A DNA stretch of 64,000 bases from Roseomonas mucosa. GTDB lineage: Bacteria > Pseudomonadota > Alphaproteobacteria > Acetobacterales > Acetobacteraceae. Position 1 is the first letter of the stretch. Each line of letters starts with the position of its first letter. Below the pieces are notes generated by a model that searched no databases, was not told the DNA's origin, and saw only the letters and a program-made list of their open reading frames with translations. A program made the translations under genes and the position numbers. Of this stretch, positions 24,409 through 34,370 are shown in pieces. The DNA lies in contig CAMDWG010000013.1 in NCBI GenBank assembly GCA_945878375.1, forward strand, positions 39,714 to 103,713, given 5' to 3'.

Positions 24409-25331
24409 TGGCGATGCGGGCGATCCTTACTGTCCTGCTGCTCGCCGCGCTGCCTGTGCGGGCGGAGGTGGTGGCCGTGCGGCCCTTCGTCACGGTGGAC
24501 GATGCGGTGGTGCGGCTGGGCGACCTGTTCGACAATCCTGGCACGCGCGGCGCGACCGTGCTCGGGCCTGCGCCCGCGCCGGGTGGGCGGCTGGTGGTGG
24601 AAGCCGCGCAACTCGCCGCCATCGCGCGCGCCAATGGCATTGCCTGGCGCCCGATGGCCGGTACGGAACGCGCGGTGCTGGAACGCCCCGGCCGGGTGCT
24701 CGGGCGAGAGGAGATGCTGCTCGCGCTCCGCGCCGCGCTGCGTGGCCAGGGGCTCCATGAAGCGGCGGAGCTGGATCTGCTGCCCTTCGCCGCGCCGATG
24801 GTGCCGGAACGGGCCTTCGTGCAGGTGACGGTGGAAGGCGCGGTGCTGGATGGTGCCGGCGCCCGCTTCACCGCCAGCATCGCGGTGATGGCGGAGGGCG
24901 CGCCGACGCAGCGCCTGCGCGTTGCGGGACGTGTCGTGACAATGGTGCCGATGCTGGTCGCCGCGCGACGCATGGCGCCCGGCGAGGTCGTGCGGCCGCA
25001 GGATGTGCGGCTTGTGCGCGTCCCGGCGTCTCGCCTGCGGCCTGGCGCAGCGCAGGCGGAGGAAGGGGTTGTCGGCCAGGCGCTGCGCCGCCCCGCGGCC
25101 CCCGACCAGCCGCTGCTGCTGGCCGATCTCGCCGCGCCCGCCGCGGTGGAGCGCGGGCAGACGGTGACGATGATCTACGAGGTGCCGGGCATGGTGCTGA
25201 CCGCCCAGGGCCGCGCGATGGATGCGGCCGGTCGCGGCGCGACCGTGCCGGTGATGAACCTCGCGACACGCGCCGTCGTGGAAGCATCCGTGATCGCGCC
25301 AGGGCGCGTGCGTGTGGGAGGTGTTCGATGA
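24408..25331 (+). CDS. flgA: Flagellar P-ring assembly chaperone FlgA
   Basis: 307 residues from the ATG that overlaps the flgG stop. A signal peptide ends near PVRAE. The C-terminal SAF-type domain is present (about 180-300: MLVAARRMAPGEVVRPQDVRL, AAPDQPLLLADL and VERGQTVTMIYEVPGMVLTAQG). FlgA helps FlgI assemble into the P ring. This protein is longer than enterobacterial FlgA because of its extended N-terminal domain, common in Alphaproteobacteria. Confidence 0.92.
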   Translation: MAMRAILTVLLLAALPVRAEVVAVRPFVTVDDAVVRLGDLFDNPGTRGATVLGPAPAPGGRLVVEAAQLAAIARANGIAWRPMAGTERAVLERPGRVLGREEMLLALRAALRGQGLHEAAELDLLPFAAPMVPERAFVQVTVEGAVLDGAGARFTASIAVMAEGAPTQRLRVAGRVVTMVPMLVAARRMAPGEVVRPQDVRLVRVPASRLRPGAAQAEEGVVGQALRRPAAPDQPLLLADLAAPAAVERGQTVTMIYEVPGMVLTAQGRAMDAAGRGATVPVMNLATRAVVEASVIAPGRVRVGGVR

Positions 25332-26053
25332 GGCTTACTGTGATTCTGCTCGCGCTGCCGCTGCTCGGCGCCTGCGAGCGTCTGTCTGAGGTCGGACGGC
25401 CTCCAGCGCTCGCGGCCATCGCCAACCCGACGGAGGATCCCAGCTGGCGGCCGGTGAGCATGCCGGTGCCCGCGGCCTCGGGCGCTTCCTCCGGGGGCAA
25501 TTCGCTGTGGCGCCAGGGCAGCCGCACCTTCCTGCGCGACCAGCGCGCGGCGTCCCCGGGCGACCTGGTGACGGTGCTGGTCTCGATCCAGGACCAGGCG
25601 CAGCTGACCAACGAGACGGAGCGCGAGCGGGAGGGATCCAACAGCTTCGGCATGCCGCGCATGCTGGGGCTTGAAAGTGCCCTGACCAGCGTCCTGCCGA
25701 ACACGATCGATCCGTCCCGTCTGGTGCAGGCCAGCGGCGAGCACAGCGCGCTCGGCTCCGGCAGCATCCGGCGGAACGAGTCGGTGCAGCTGCGGGTCGC
25801 GGCGACGGTGGTGCAGGTGCTGCCCAATGGAAACCTGGTGGTGACGGGCCGGCAGCAGGTGCGGGTGAACAGCGAGCTGCGCGAGCTGACCGTGGGCGGC
25901 ATCATCCGCCCGCAGGATATCGGCAGCGACAACACGGTGCGCCACGACCGCCTGGCGGAGGCGCGGATCGCCTATGGCGGGCGAGGGACCATCAGCGACG
26001 TGCAGCGGCCGCGCTACGGGCAGGAGCTGCTGGACATCATCCTGCCCTTCTGA
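25328..26053 (+). CDS. flgH: Flagellar L-ring protein FlgH
   Basis: 241 residues. It is a lipoprotein with lipobox LLGAC (Cys16) and the conserved SLWRQGSRTFLRDQRA, GDLVTVLVSIQDQA and NGNLVVTGRQQVRVNSELREL segments. FlgH builds the outer-membrane L ring. It overlaps flgA by four bases (ATGA) and ends the flgF operon. It finishes 240 bases before recA. Confidence 0.95.
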   Translation: MRLTVILLALPLLGACERLSEVGRPPALAAIANPTEDPSWRPVSMPVPAASGASSGGNSLWRQGSRTFLRDQRAASPGDLVTVLVSIQDQAQLTNETEREREGSNSFGMPRMLGLESALTSVLPNTIDPSRLVQASGEHSALGSGSIRRNESVQLRVAATVVQVLPNGNLVVTGRQQVRVNSELRELTVGGIIRPQDIGSDNTVRHDRLAEARIAYGGRGTISDVQRPRYGQELLDIILPF

Positions 26054-26100
26054 TCCCCGGCCTGCGCCGTCTGACGGGGCAGGCGGTTGGAGTGTTAAAA

Positions 26101-26115
26101 GTTCTCTTATTGTTC
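26101..26115. promoter_or_regulatory. LexA/SOS box before recA
   Basis: GTTC-TCTTATT-GTTC is an exact match to the alphaproteobacterial LexA operator GTTC-N7-GTTC. It lies about 180 bases before the recA ATG in an unusually AT-rich patch, consistent with the recA promoter. Confidence 0.9.
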
Positions 26116-26293
26116 TTGTCGATCATCCGTCGGCAGGCCATAATCCTATCCAGGCGCCCGTGCTGGCGGCCCATCGTCTTGGAATGGTGGCGCCGGATCG
26201 GGCAAGGTGCCGGCGGGCATCGATTCGGGGTGGTGATTCGCGCCGCCGTTTCGCCCAATGGTTGTGTCGGGATGTCGGGAAAGGGTAGGGCCC

Positions 26294-27325
26294 ATGGACA
26301 AGACGAAGGCTCTGGACGCCGCGCTGAGCCAGATCGAGAGGTCCTTCGGCAAGGGCTCGATCATGCGCATGGGCAACAAGGCCGCCGATGCCGAGATCGA
26401 GGTGGTCTCGACCGGCTCGCTCGGCCTCGACCTCGCGCTCGGCATCGGCGGGCTGCCGAAGGGGCGGATCGTCGAGATCTATGGGCCGGAAAGCTCGGGC
26501 AAGACGACGCTCGCGCTGCATGCCATCGCCGAAGCGCAGAGGCGCGGCGGCACCTGCGCCTTCATCGATGCCGAACACGCGCTCGACCCCGGCTATGCCC
26601 GCAAGCTCGGCGTGAATGTGGACGACCTGCTGATCAGCCAGCCGGATGCAGGCGAACAGGCGCTCGAGATCTGCGACACGCTGGTGCGGTCGGGGGCCAT
26701 CGACGTGCTGGTGGTGGACAGCGTCGCCGCGCTGGTGCCGCGGGCGGAGCTGGAAGGGGAGATGGGCGACAGCCATGTCGGCCTGCATGCCCGGCTCATG
26801 TCCCAGGCACTGCGGAAGCTGACGGGCTCGGTCAGCCGGTCCAACACGCTGCTGATCTTCCTGAACCAGATCCGCCTGAAGATCGGCGTGATGTTCGGCA
26901 ACCCGGAGACGACGACGGGCGGCAACGCGCTGAAGTTCTATGCCTCGATCCGCATGGAGATCCGCCGCGTCGGCGCCATCAAGGATCGCGACACGACCAC
27001 GGGCAACCAGACCCGCGTGAAGGTGGTGACGAACAAGATGGCGCCGCCGTTCCGCCAGGTGGAATTCGACATCATGTATGGCGAAGGCATCAGCAAGGTG
27101 GGCGAGCTGATCGACCTCGGCGTGAAGGCGGGCGTCGTCGAGAAGTCGGGCGCCTGGTTCAGCTGCGACAGCCAGCGGATCGGCCAGGGGCGCGAGAACG
27201 CGAAGCAGTTCATGCGCGACAATCCCGCCATGGCCGAAAGCGTCGAGAAGCGCATCCGCGCCCAGGCTTCGGGCCTCGCGAGCGCGATGCTCGCCGGAGA
27301 GGACTCAGAGGCGGCGGCGGAGTAA
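26294..27325 (+). CDS. recA: Recombinase RecA
   Basis: 343 residues with Walker [10 protein letters not shown] (about 67-75), Walker [10 protein letters not shown], the conserved DNA-binding loop [28 protein letters not shown] region and an acidic C-terminus. It mediates homologous recombination and SOS LexA self-cleavage. The ATG at 26294 follows AAGGGTAGGG. The upstream in-frame extension is part of the leader. A perfect SOS box lies upstream. Confidence 0.98.
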   Translation: MDKTKALDAALSQIERSFGKGSIMRMGNKAADAEIEVVSTGSLGLDLALGIGGLPKGRIVEIYGPESSGKTTLALHAIAEAQRRGGTCAFIDAEHALDPGYARKLGVNVDDLLISQPDAGEQALEICDTLVRSGAIDVLVVDSVAALVPRAELEGEMGDSHVGLHARLMSQALRKLTGSVSRSNTLLIFLNQIRLKIGVMFGNPETTTGGNALKFYASIRMEIRRVGAIKDRDTTTGNQTRVKVVTNKMAPPFRQVEFDIMYGEGISKVGELIDLGVKAGVVEKSGAWFSCDSQRIGQGRENAKQFMRDNPAMAESVEKRIRAQASGLASAMLAGEDSEAAAE

Positions 27326-27336
27326 GGCAAGGCGGT

Positions 27337-27363
27337 GCGGGAGGGCGCGCGGCGCTCTCCCGC
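27337..27363. terminator. Possible terminator hairpin between recA and the YciE-like gene
   Basis: GCGGGAGGGCGC and GCGCTCTCCCGC pair (one G-T) with a 3-base loop in the short gap between convergent genes. There is no T-run, so termination is likely only weak or Rho-assisted. Confidence 0.45.
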
Positions 27364-27371
27364 CCGCCGCG

Positions 27372-27908
27372 TCAGGCGGCGCTGCCCTTCCTGGTTTGGG
27401 TCGGGTCGTTGGCGGCGGTGCCGCGTAAGGCCGCGGGGTTGACCTGCTGCTCCGCCAGATGGGTCAGGCGTTCATCGGCGTCCTTCTCCTCGTTCAGGGT
27501 CTGGACCAGCAGGTGGGCGGCATCACGCAGGCCAGCGGCCTTCGCCATGGCGGCCAGCGTGCCATAGGTCGCGATCTCGTAGTGCTCGACCTTCTGGGCG
27601 GCCGCGATCAGGGCGGCGTCGCGGACCGGGCCTTCTTCATGTTCATCGACGATCTCCTCGGCCTCGGACAGCAGGCCTTCCATCGCCTCACAATCCTCCC
27701 CCTCAGCGTCGCAGCCGAGCAACTCGGCCACCTGTTCCAGCCGTTCCACCTGGCCCTGGGTGACCTGCAGATGGTCCTGGAAGGCCTGCTTGAGGGCGGG
27801 GTTGGACGCAGCGTCGGCCAGCTCTGGCAGCGCTTCGAGCAATTGCGTCTCAGCGCTGTAGGCGTCCTGGACCAACTCGCGCATCAGCGTCTTGAAGTCG
27901 TCGGCCAT
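27372..27908 (-). CDS. YciE/YciF-type ferritin-like protein (DUF892)
   Basis: 178 residues. It is a four-helix ferritin-like bundle with the family pattern: DAYSAETQLLEALPELADAA, then HLQVTQGQVERLEQVAELLG, VEHYEIATYGTLAAMAKAAGL and a final LVQTLNEEKDADERLTHLA helix. Conserved Glu/His residues suggest a di-iron site. YciE/YciF proteins are stress-linked with uncertain function. It is convergent with recA. Confidence 0.85.
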   Translation of the reverse strand: MADDFKTLMRELVQDAYSAETQLLEALPELADAASNPALKQAFQDHLQVTQGQVERLEQVAELLGCDAEGEDCEAMEGLLSEAEEIVDEHEEGPVRDAALIAAAQKVEHYEIATYGTLAAMAKAAGLRDAAHLLVQTLNEEKDADERLTHLAEQQVNPAALRGTAANDPTQTRKGSAA

Positions 27909-27985
27909 GGGGCTTGCCTCCTCGGGTCATGGGTGGCGGCCGCTTCCTCCGCAGCCATCGCGATGGAACGGCGGCCCCCAGGCGA

Positions 27986-28021
27986 GGGTTCCTGGGAGGG
28001 TTCCGGGAAGGGTTCCTGGGG
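27986..28021. repeat. Three 12-bp tandem repeats upstream of alaS
   Basis: Units GGGTTCCTGGGA, GGGTTCCGGGAA and GGGTTCCTGGGG run head to tail between the divergent YciE-like gene and alaS. They might be a regulator-binding array or a slippage-prone spacer. Confidence 0.7.
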
Positions 28022-28109
28022 GCCTCTCGCGCGGCGGCCCTCGACGGGCGGGGGGCCGCGCGCTAGTGGAAGCGGGTTTCCCCGGGCAAGACCAACGGCA
28101 TAGCAGGCC

Positions 28110-30770
28110 ATGACGAGAAGCAACGACATCCGCGCGACCTTCCTCGACTACTTCCGCCGCAATGGGCATGAGGTGGTCGACAGCTCGCCGCTGGTGCCCC
28201 GCAATGATCCGACCCTGATGTTCGCGAATTCGGGCATGGTCCAGTTCAAGAACGTCTTCACCGGCCAGGAACGGCGGCCCTTCGTGCGCGCGACCACGGC
28301 GCAGAAATGCGTCCGCGCCGGCGGCAAGCACAACGACCTGGACAATGTCGGCTACACCGCGCGCCACCACACCTTCTTCGAGATGCTGGGGAATTTCAGC
28401 TTCGGCGACTATTTCAAGGAACAGGCCATCACCCATGCCTGGGAGGTTCTGACCAAGGACTTCGCCCTGCCGAAGGACAGGCTGCTCGTCACCGTCTATT
28501 CCGAGGATGAGGAAGCCCCCGTCTATTGGAAGAAGGTGGCGGGCCTGCCCGACAGCCGCATCATCCGCATCCCGACCAGCGACAATTTCTGGCGCATGGG
28601 CGACACCGGCCCCTGCGGCCCCTGTTCCGAGATCTTCTTCGACCACGGCGACAAGGTGGCCGGTGGCCCGCCGGGCAGCGCGGACCAGGATGGCGACCGC
28701 TTCATCGAGATCTGGAACCTCGTCTTCATGCAGTACGAGGAAGGCCCGCCCGGCACCCGCGTGTCGCTGCCGCGCCCCTCGATCGATACCGGCATGGGGC
28801 TGGAGCGTTTCGCCGCCATCCTGCAGGGCAAGCACGACAACTACGACACCGACACGATGCGTGCCCTGATCCTGGCCAGCGCCGAGGCGACCGGGCAGGA
28901 CCCGGATGGCGCCTTCCGCGCCAGCCACCGCGTCGTCGCCGACCATCTGCGCGCCGGCACCTTCCTGATCGCCGATGGCGTGCTGCCGTCCAATGAGGGG
29001 CGCGGCTATGTGCTGCGCCGCATCCTGCGCCGCGCCATGCGCCACGCGCACATGATGGGCGCGCGGGAACCGCTGCTGCACCGGCTGGTCCCCGTGCTGA
29101 CCCGCCAGATGGGCGCGGCCTACCCCGAGATCCTCCGCGCCGAGGCGCTGGTGATCGAGACGCTGCGGCTGGAGGAGACGCGCTTCCGCAACCTGCTCGA
29201 CCGCGGCCTCGGCCTGCTGGCGGAGGAGACGGGGCGTCTTGGCGACAAGGGCGTGCTGCCGGGCGATGTCGCCTTCAAGCTCTACGACACCTTTGGCTTC
29301 CCGCTGGACCTGACGCAGGACGCGCTGCGCGGGGAAGGCAAGACCGTGGACGTCGCCGGCTTCGAGGCCGCGATGGCCGAACAGAAAAAGCGCGCCCGCG
29401 CCGCCTGGGCCGGCAGCGGTGAGGCCGCGACGGAAACGCTCTGGTTCGACCTGAAGGAGAAGCTCGGCGCCAGCGAGTTCCTCGGCTATTCGACCGAGAC
29501 GGCGGAAGGCGCGATCCTGGCTATCGTACGCGACGGTCAGGTGGTGGACTCCGCGCCGGTCGGCGCGGAGGTCGCGGTGGTGCTGAACCAGACGCCCTTC
29601 TACGCCGAAAGCGGCGGCCAAGTGGGCGATGCCGGCGTGATCTCGGCTGGCGATGCCTGCCGCATCACGGTGCGCGACACGCAGAAGAAGTTTCCCGAGT
29701 TCTTCGTCCACTACGGCGTGGTGGCGCATGGCGAGGTGAAGGTCGGGCTTCCCGTGCTGGCCGAAGTTGACCATCTGCGCCGCTCCGCGATCCGCGCGCA
29801 CCACTCCGCGACGCATCTTCTCCATGAAGCGCTCCGCCGGCGGCTCGGCACGCATGTGGCCCAGAAGGGCTCGCTGAACGCGCCGGACCGGCTGCGCTTC
29901 GACGTCTCCCACAACGCGCCGATGTCGGATGAGGACCTCGCCTGGGCCGAGGCCGAGGTGAATGCCCGCATCCGCGAGAATGCCGAGGTGGTGACCCGCC
30001 TGATGACCCCGGAGGAAGCCGTGGCCGCCGGCGCGATGGCGCTGTTCGGCGAAAAATACGGCGAGGAAGTCCGCGTGGTCGGCATGGGCCACGACCCTGC
30101 GGCGGTCGAGAAGCACGGGGTCTATTCGCTGGAACTCTGCGGCGGCACGCATGTGCGCCGCACCGGCGATATCGGCCTGTTCCGCATCCTGGGCGAAGCC
30201 GCCGTCAGCGCCGGTGTGCGCCGCGTGGAAGCCGTGACCGGCGAAGCCGCGCTGCGCGTGATCGAGGAACGCGACCGCCAGCTGAACGAGGCCGCGGCGA
30301 CGCTGAAGGTCCGCCCCTCCGAACTCGCCGAACGCATCGCGACCCTGGTCGCGGAACGCCGCAAGCTGGAACGCGATGTGGCGGAGCTCCGCAAGAAGCT
30401 CGCGACCGGCGGCGCGGCGGCGGAGGTGGAGACGATTGCCGGCCTCCGCGTCGCGCTGCGCGATGTGGGAGAGATGCCGGCGCGCGACCTGAAGGGCCTG
30501 GCGGAGGCGATTCTGAAGGGCGGCACGGCGGATGTCGTGGCGCTGGTTTCGACCGAGGCCGGCAAGGCGTCCATCGTCGCGGGCCTTGGCGAGGCCGCGA
30601 AGGGCAAGGCAGATGCGGTGGCGCTGGTGCGCGCCGCGAGCGCCGCCGTCGGCGGCAAGGGCGGCGGCGGCAAGCCCGACATGGCGCAGGCCGGCGGCCC
30701 CGACGGCGACAAGGCGGCCGAGGCGCTGGCGGCGGTGCGCGAGGTGCTGACGCACGGCGTGACGGCCTGA
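28110..30770 (+). CDS. alaS: Alanine-tRNA ligase
   Basis: 886 residues, normal for AlaRS. It has the N-terminal class II core ([35 protein letters not shown], and [13 protein letters not shown]), an editing domain with [12 protein letters not shown], the CGGTHV motif (Cys/His metal site, about residue 677) and a C-terminal coiled coil plus Gly-rich C-Ala domain. It charges tRNA-Ala. The start follows a gap that holds tandem repeats, and its stop overlaps the next gene by one base. Confidence 0.97.
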   Translation: MTRSNDIRATFLDYFRRNGHEVVDSSPLVPRNDPTLMFANSGMVQFKNVFTGQERRPFVRATTAQKCVRAGGKHNDLDNVGYTARHHTFFEMLGNFSFGDYFKEQAITHAWEVLTKDFALPKDRLLVTVYSEDEEAPVYWKKVAGLPDSRIIRIPTSDNFWRMGDTGPCGPCSEIFFDHGDKVAGGPPGSADQDGDRFIEIWNLVFMQYEEGPPGTRVSLPRPSIDTGMGLERFAAILQGKHDNYDTDTMRALILASAEATGQDPDGAFRASHRVVADHLRAGTFLIADGVLPSNEGRGYVLRRILRRAMRHAHMMGAREPLLHRLVPVLTRQMGAAYPEILRAEALVIETLRLEETRFRNLLDRGLGLLAEETGRLGDKGVLPGDVAFKLYDTFGFPLDLTQDALRGEGKTVDVAGFEAAMAEQKKRARAAWAGSGEAATETLWFDLKEKLGASEFLGYSTETAEGAILAIVRDGQVVDSAPVGAEVAVVLNQTPFYAESGGQVGDAGVISAGDACRITVRDTQKKFPEFFVHYGVVAHGEVKVGLPVLAEVDHLRRSAIRAHHSATHLLHEALRRRLGTHVAQKGSLNAPDRLRFDVSHNAPMSDEDLAWAEAEVNARIRENAEVVTRLMTPEEAVAAGAMALFGEKYGEEVRVVGMGHDPAAVEKHGVYSLELCGGTHVRRTGDIGLFRILGEAAVSAGVRRVEAVTGEAALRVIEERDRQLNEAAATLKVRPSELAERIATLVAERRKLERDVAELRKKLATGGAAAEVETIAGLRVALRDVGEMPARDLKGLAEAILKGGTADVVALVSTEAGKASIVAGLGEAAKGKADAVALVRAASAAVGGKGGGGKPDMAQAGGPDGDKAAEALAAVREVLTHGVTA

Positions 30771-31855
30771 TGGATCACCGCGTGCGGGCACGGGCGCTTG
30801 GCTTCGTGCCGGGCCTGTTCCCGCCCGGCCCGCTGAACGCCATCACCGATGTCGCCGGCATCCGCGTCGGCCAGGTGACGGTGATGGAAGGGGAGGCGAC
30901 GCGCACCGGCGTCACCGCGATCCTGCCGCATGGCGGGAACCCCTATCAGCACCGCGTCCCGGCCGGGCTGTTCGCGATGAACGGCTTCGGCAAGATGGCC
31001 GGCGTGACGCAGGTGCAGGAACTCGGCGAGATCGAGACGCCGATCCTGCTGACCAATACGCTCGCCGTCGGCCGCGCCATGGAGGCGCTGGTGGACTGGA
31101 CCCTGGTCCAGAAGGGGAACGAGGCCGTCCGCAGCGTCAACGCGCTGGTGGGCGAGACCAATGACGGGCGGCTGAACGACATCCGCGCCCGCGGCGTGAC
31201 CGCCGAGCACATGCGCGCCGCGCTGGAAGCCGCGGTGGCGGGACCGGTGGCGGAGGGCAGCGTCGGCGCCGGCACCGGGACCATGTCCTTCGGCTGGAAG
31301 GGGGGGATCGGCACCTCCTCTCGCGTCCTGCCGGACGCGCTGGGCGGCTTCACCCTGGGCGCGCTGGTGCAGGCGAATTACGGCGGCGCGCTGGTGATGG
31401 ATGGCCTGCCGGTCGGCCGGCTGCTGGGGACATACTACCTGGCCGAACATGTGGCGCAGCAGGCGGATGCGGATGGCTCGGTGGTGGTGGTCCTGGCCAC
31501 CGATGCACCGCTGTCCGATCGCAACCTGCAACGCCTGGCGCGCCGGGCGATGGCGGGTATCGCGCGGACCGGCGCGGCCTTCTCCGACGGGTCCGGCGAC
31601 TATGCCATCGCCTTCGCCACCCACAGGGATGTCATCCGCACACCGGCGAAGCGCGCGGCGGTGGCAAGCCAGGCCGATTGGCCGAATGATCGCATGTCGC
31701 CCCTGTTCGTCGCCGCCATCGAGGCGACGGAGGAAGCGGTGCTCAATGCGCTGACCATGGCGACGACGGTGGAAAGCCGGATCGGCGGCAAGCGCGCCGT
31801 GGGCCGCGCGCTGCCGCTGGATCGGGTGCGGGAGATTGCAGCGGCGCGAGGCTGA
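30770..31855 (+). CDS. P1 family (DmpA/BapA-type) aminopeptidase precursor
   Basis: 361 residues. It has the family's GLFPPGPLNAITDVAGIRVG start, the Asn/Gly-rich VGAGTGTMSFGWKGGIGTSS segment and the DG-SVVVVLATDAPL motif, where self-cleavage between G236 and S237 should yield an N-terminal nucleophile serine. Family members release N-terminal D- or L-amino acids or beta-amino acids. No signal peptide is visible. It overlaps the alaS stop by one base, so the two are probably cotranscribed. The substrate is unknown. Confidence 0.9.
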   Translation: MDHRVRARALGFVPGLFPPGPLNAITDVAGIRVGQVTVMEGEATRTGVTAILPHGGNPYQHRVPAGLFAMNGFGKMAGVTQVQELGEIETPILLTNTLAVGRAMEALVDWTLVQKGNEAVRSVNALVGETNDGRLNDIRARGVTAEHMRAALEAAVAGPVAEGSVGAGTGTMSFGWKGGIGTSSRVLPDALGGFTLGALVQANYGGALVMDGLPVGRLLGTYYLAEHVAQQADADGSVVVVLATDAPLSDRNLQRLARRAMAGIARTGAAFSDGSGDYAIAFATHRDVIRTPAKRAAVASQADWPNDRMSPLFVAAIEATEEAVLNALTMATTVESRIGGKRAVGRALPLDRVREIAAARG

Positions 31856-31858
31856 CCT

Positions 31859-32539
31859 TCACCCCGCGGGCCGCAGTGCATCCCGCACCACGGAGCGGAA
31901 TTCGCGCCGGTGCAGCTCGCGCAGCACGAAGAGGCTTGCCATCACCAGCGCCAGCGGGTGCACGATCCAGGCCAGCGCCGCGAGCCCGAAATAGTAGCTC
32001 CGCAAGCCGGTCGTGAAGTGCCGCGCCGCGCGGTTCAGCACGCGTGCCGCCGCATCCGCCTGGGCGGGGCCGTCCGGATCCGCCGCGCTCGGCATCGCGC
32101 CCACCAGGATCGAGCCGTAGTTGAACTGCCTGAGCGCCCAGGTCAGCTCGAAGAAGGCGTTGACGAAGATCAGCAGCAGCAGGCCGATCTTGATTTCCCA
32201 CAGCAGCTGGCTCGGCACCGAGGCCCAGGGCAGGGCGGCCACCACGCGCTGGCCGAGATCGGAGGCGCCGAGCAACGCCACCAGGCCGCCGAGGATCAGG
32301 ATCGAGGTCGTGGCCAGGAAGCTCGTTGTGTTCATCAGATTGCCGATCGCCGCCATGTCGGCGATGCGGTTCTCGCGCTGCAAGGTGGCGCGCATCCAGC
32401 GGATGCGGTGCATGTCCATGGCCGCGATCACGCTCCGTGCGCGGATCGAGGGCACGCGGTCCACGATGGTGGCGTAGGCGAGCCAGCAGGCGACGAACAG
32501 GACCAGCGCGATCCAGTCCAGCGGGGCGAAGGGCGACAT
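31859..32539 (-). CDS. DUF599-family membrane protein
   Basis: 226 residues with four or five hydrophobic helices (about 6-24, 70-95, 108-135, 185-210). The DUF599-type start is WIALVLFVACWLAYATIVDR. Charged helices (SIRARSVIAAMDMHRIRWMRATLQRENRI) follow the first helix. Function is unknown. It lies downstream of icd but a terminator separates them. Confidence 0.8.
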   Translation of the reverse strand: MSPFAPLDWIALVLFVACWLAYATIVDRVPSIRARSVIAAMDMHRIRWMRATLQRENRIADMAAIGNLMNTTSFLATTSILILGGLVALLGASDLGQRVVAALPWASVPSQLLWEIKIGLLLLIFVNAFFELTWALRQFNYGSILVGAMPSAADPDGPAQADAAARVLNRAARHFTTGLRSYYFGLAALAWIVHPLALVMASLFVLRELHRREFRSVVRDALRPAG

Positions 32540-32566
32540 GGGCTGACCCTACCCCGCAAAGCGAAA

Positions 32567-32594
32567 CGGCCGCCAGCCCGAAGGCTGACGGCCG
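32567..32594 (-). terminator. Terminator of icd
   Basis: CGGCCG with inner AGCC pairs to GGCT and CGGCCG (two mismatched bases between) around a CGAA loop. On the minus strand it is followed by TTTCGCTTT. It lies about 40 bases after the icd stop. Confidence 0.65.
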
Positions 32595-32633
32595 CCTGCG
32601 AGGGGTGCCGCGGCGCGTGGCCGCGGCGCAGGG

Positions 32634-33851
32634 TCAGGCCATCTTCTTCTGCAGGTTCTCGTCGAGCTTGGCGAGGAAGGCCTGGGTGTTCATCCAGGGC
32701 TGGTCCTTGCTGATCAGGATCGCGAGGTCCTTGGTCATGTGCCCGCTCTCGACCGTCTCGATGCAGACGGCTTCCAGCGCGTTCGCGAAGTCCACCACAT
32801 CCTGCGTGCCGTCGAACTTGCCGCGGTACTGCAGGCCGCGCGTCCAGGCGAAGATCGAGGCGATCGGGTTCGTGCTGGTCTCACGGCCCTTCTGGTGTTC
32901 GCGGTAGTGGCGCGTCACCGTGCCGTGCGCGGCCTCGGATTCCACCGTGTTGCCGTCCGGGGACAGCAGCACGGAGGTCATCAGGCCCAGGCTGCCGAAG
33001 CCCTGCGCCACGATGTCGGACTGCACGTCGCCATCGTAGTTCTTGCAGGCCCAGACATAGCCGCCTTCCCACTTCAGCGCGCAGGCCACCATGTCGTCGA
33101 TCAGCCGGTCCTCATAGGTCAGGTTCGCGGCCTTGTAGCGATCGGCGAACTCGGCGTCGAAGACGCGGCGGAAGATGTCCTTGAACTCGCCGTCATAGGC
33201 CTTGAGGATCGTGTTCTTGTGGCTGAAGTAGACCGGGTAGTTCCGGGCCAGCCCGTAGTTCAGGCAGGCGCGGGCGAAGCCCTCGATCGACTTGCGGGTG
33301 TTGTGCATGCCCATCAGCACGCCGCCGCCTTCGGGGAAGTTCGTGACTTCCATCGTGATCGGCTCGCCGCCGCCGGCCGGCGTCCAGGTCAGCGTCGCCT
33401 TGCCAGCGCCGGGGATCTTCGTCTCGGCCGCGCGGTAGATGTCGCCATAGGCATGGCGGCCGACGACGACCGGCTTGTTCCAATGCGGCACCAGGCGGGG
33501 GACGTTCTTGCAGATGATCGGCTCGCGGAAGATCGTGCCATCGAGGATGTTGCGGATCGTCCCGTTCGGGCTGCGCCACATCTTCTTGAGGTTGAATTCC
33601 TGCACCCGCGCTTCGTCAGGCGTGATGGTCGCGCACTTCACGCCGACGCCATACTGCTTGGTGGCGTTCGCGGCATCCACCGTCACCTGGTCGTCGGTCT
33701 GGTCGCGATACTCGACACCGAGGTCGTAGTACTTCAGGTCGATATCCAGGTAAGGCAGGATGAGCTTCTGCTTGATGAAGCCCCAGATGATGCGGGTCAT
33801 CTCATCCCCGTCCATCTCGACGACGGGGGTCTTTACCTTGATCTTGGCCAT
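32634..33851 (-). CDS. icd: NADP-dependent isocitrate dehydrogenase
   Basis: 405 residues of the homodimeric eukaryote-like NADP type: [14 protein letters not shown] start, [12 protein letters not shown], the [21 protein letters not shown] segment and [24 protein letters not shown] near the C-terminal half. It catalyses oxidative decarboxylation of isocitrate in the citric acid cycle. The start ATG at 33851 gives MAKIKVKTP; four residues added by a longer frame are not supported. Confidence 0.96.
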   Translation of the reverse strand: MAKIKVKTPVVEMDGDEMTRIIWGFIKQKLILPYLDIDLKYYDLGVEYRDQTDDQVTVDAANATKQYGVGVKCATITPDEARVQEFNLKKMWRSPNGTIRNILDGTIFREPIICKNVPRLVPHWNKPVVVGRHAYGDIYRAAETKIPGAGKATLTWTPAGGGEPITMEVTNFPEGGGVLMGMHNTRKSIEGFARACLNYGLARNYPVYFSHKNTILKAYDGEFKDIFRRVFDAEFADRYKAANLTYEDRLIDDMVACALKWEGGYVWACKNYDGDVQSDIVAQGFGSLGLMTSVLLSPDGNTVESEAAHGTVTRHYREHQKGRETSTNPIASIFAWTRGLQYRGKFDGTQDVVDFANALEAVCIETVESGHMTKDLAILISKDQPWMNTQAFLAKLDENLQKKMA

Positions 33852-34174
33852 GCCGATCCTCAATGGGCCCTTTGGGCCCTGTCCTTATGCCTGCCTTCGT
33901 CAACGCCGGGGCATGCGCGATGGTCGGCCCCGAGCCAAGTGGGCGGGGCCGGTCGGCGCAGTCCTGACCGCGGCGGCAACATGCCAATCCGCTCCCGGTG
34001 CGACAAGCCCGCCCGGGCGCAGGCTTGTCGCCGGGCCGGGCGCAAGGCTAGACCCACGACGGTAAAGCCTATCCGAACCGCTCGGGATCAGGATGCCGGA
34101 CGGTCCCGGTCCCCTCCGGACCGGCGGCGCCCAGGGCCCGCCCCCGCGGTCGTGCCGATGAAGGATCAGCTCTG
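33852..34174. other. Intergenic region between icd and the zinc-ribbon gene
   Basis: 323 bases expected to hold the promoters of icd and of the small genes at 34175. No consensus promoter is recognisable. The only clear structure is the nested inverted repeat at 34000-34031. Confidence 0.5.
34000..34031. repeat. Nested inverted repeat
   Basis: GCGACAAGCC (34000-34009) pairs with GGCTTGTCGC (34022-34031). The loop contains a second dyad, CGCCC/GGGCG. It could be a regulator site in the icd upstream region or a transcription-stop structure without T-run. Confidence 0.5.
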
Positions 34175-34345
34175 GTGAACCCGCCCCACTCCCCCGCCGC
34201 CCCCCTGCGGGAAGCGCTGGAATGCCCGCATTGCGGGGAGGCGACGCTGCCCAATGCCCTGGCGGATGGCAGCCTGGTCTGTTCCTGCGCGGCGGAGCGG
34301 CTGCTGGTCCCCCTGGTTGCGCCCGGCTCCCCAGCGCCCAAGTGA
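34175..34345 (+). CDS. Small zinc-ribbon-like protein (56 aa)
   Basis: A GTG-started frame of 57 codons, preceded by AAGGA about nine bases upstream. It encodes CPHCG and a CSC pair about 17 residues later, a spacing typical of a small metal-binding ribbon, followed by a Pro/Ala-rich C-terminus. Codon use has high third-position GC. The following gene starts 25 bases after its stop in the same direction, suggesting a two-gene unit. No family is recognised and the function is unknown. The unusual GTG start and short length lower confidence. Confidence 0.5.
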   Translation: MNPPHSPAAPLREALECPHCGEATLPNALADGSLVCSCAAERLLVPLVAPGSPAPK

Positions 34346-34370
34346 AGGCGAGACGAGAAAGGACCACGCC

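Noticed and set aside
27927..30791. A long open frame antisense to alaS (954 codons)
   Set aside because: It mirrors the alaS gene in high-GC DNA. It has a His/Arg/Gly-rich composition and no family match.
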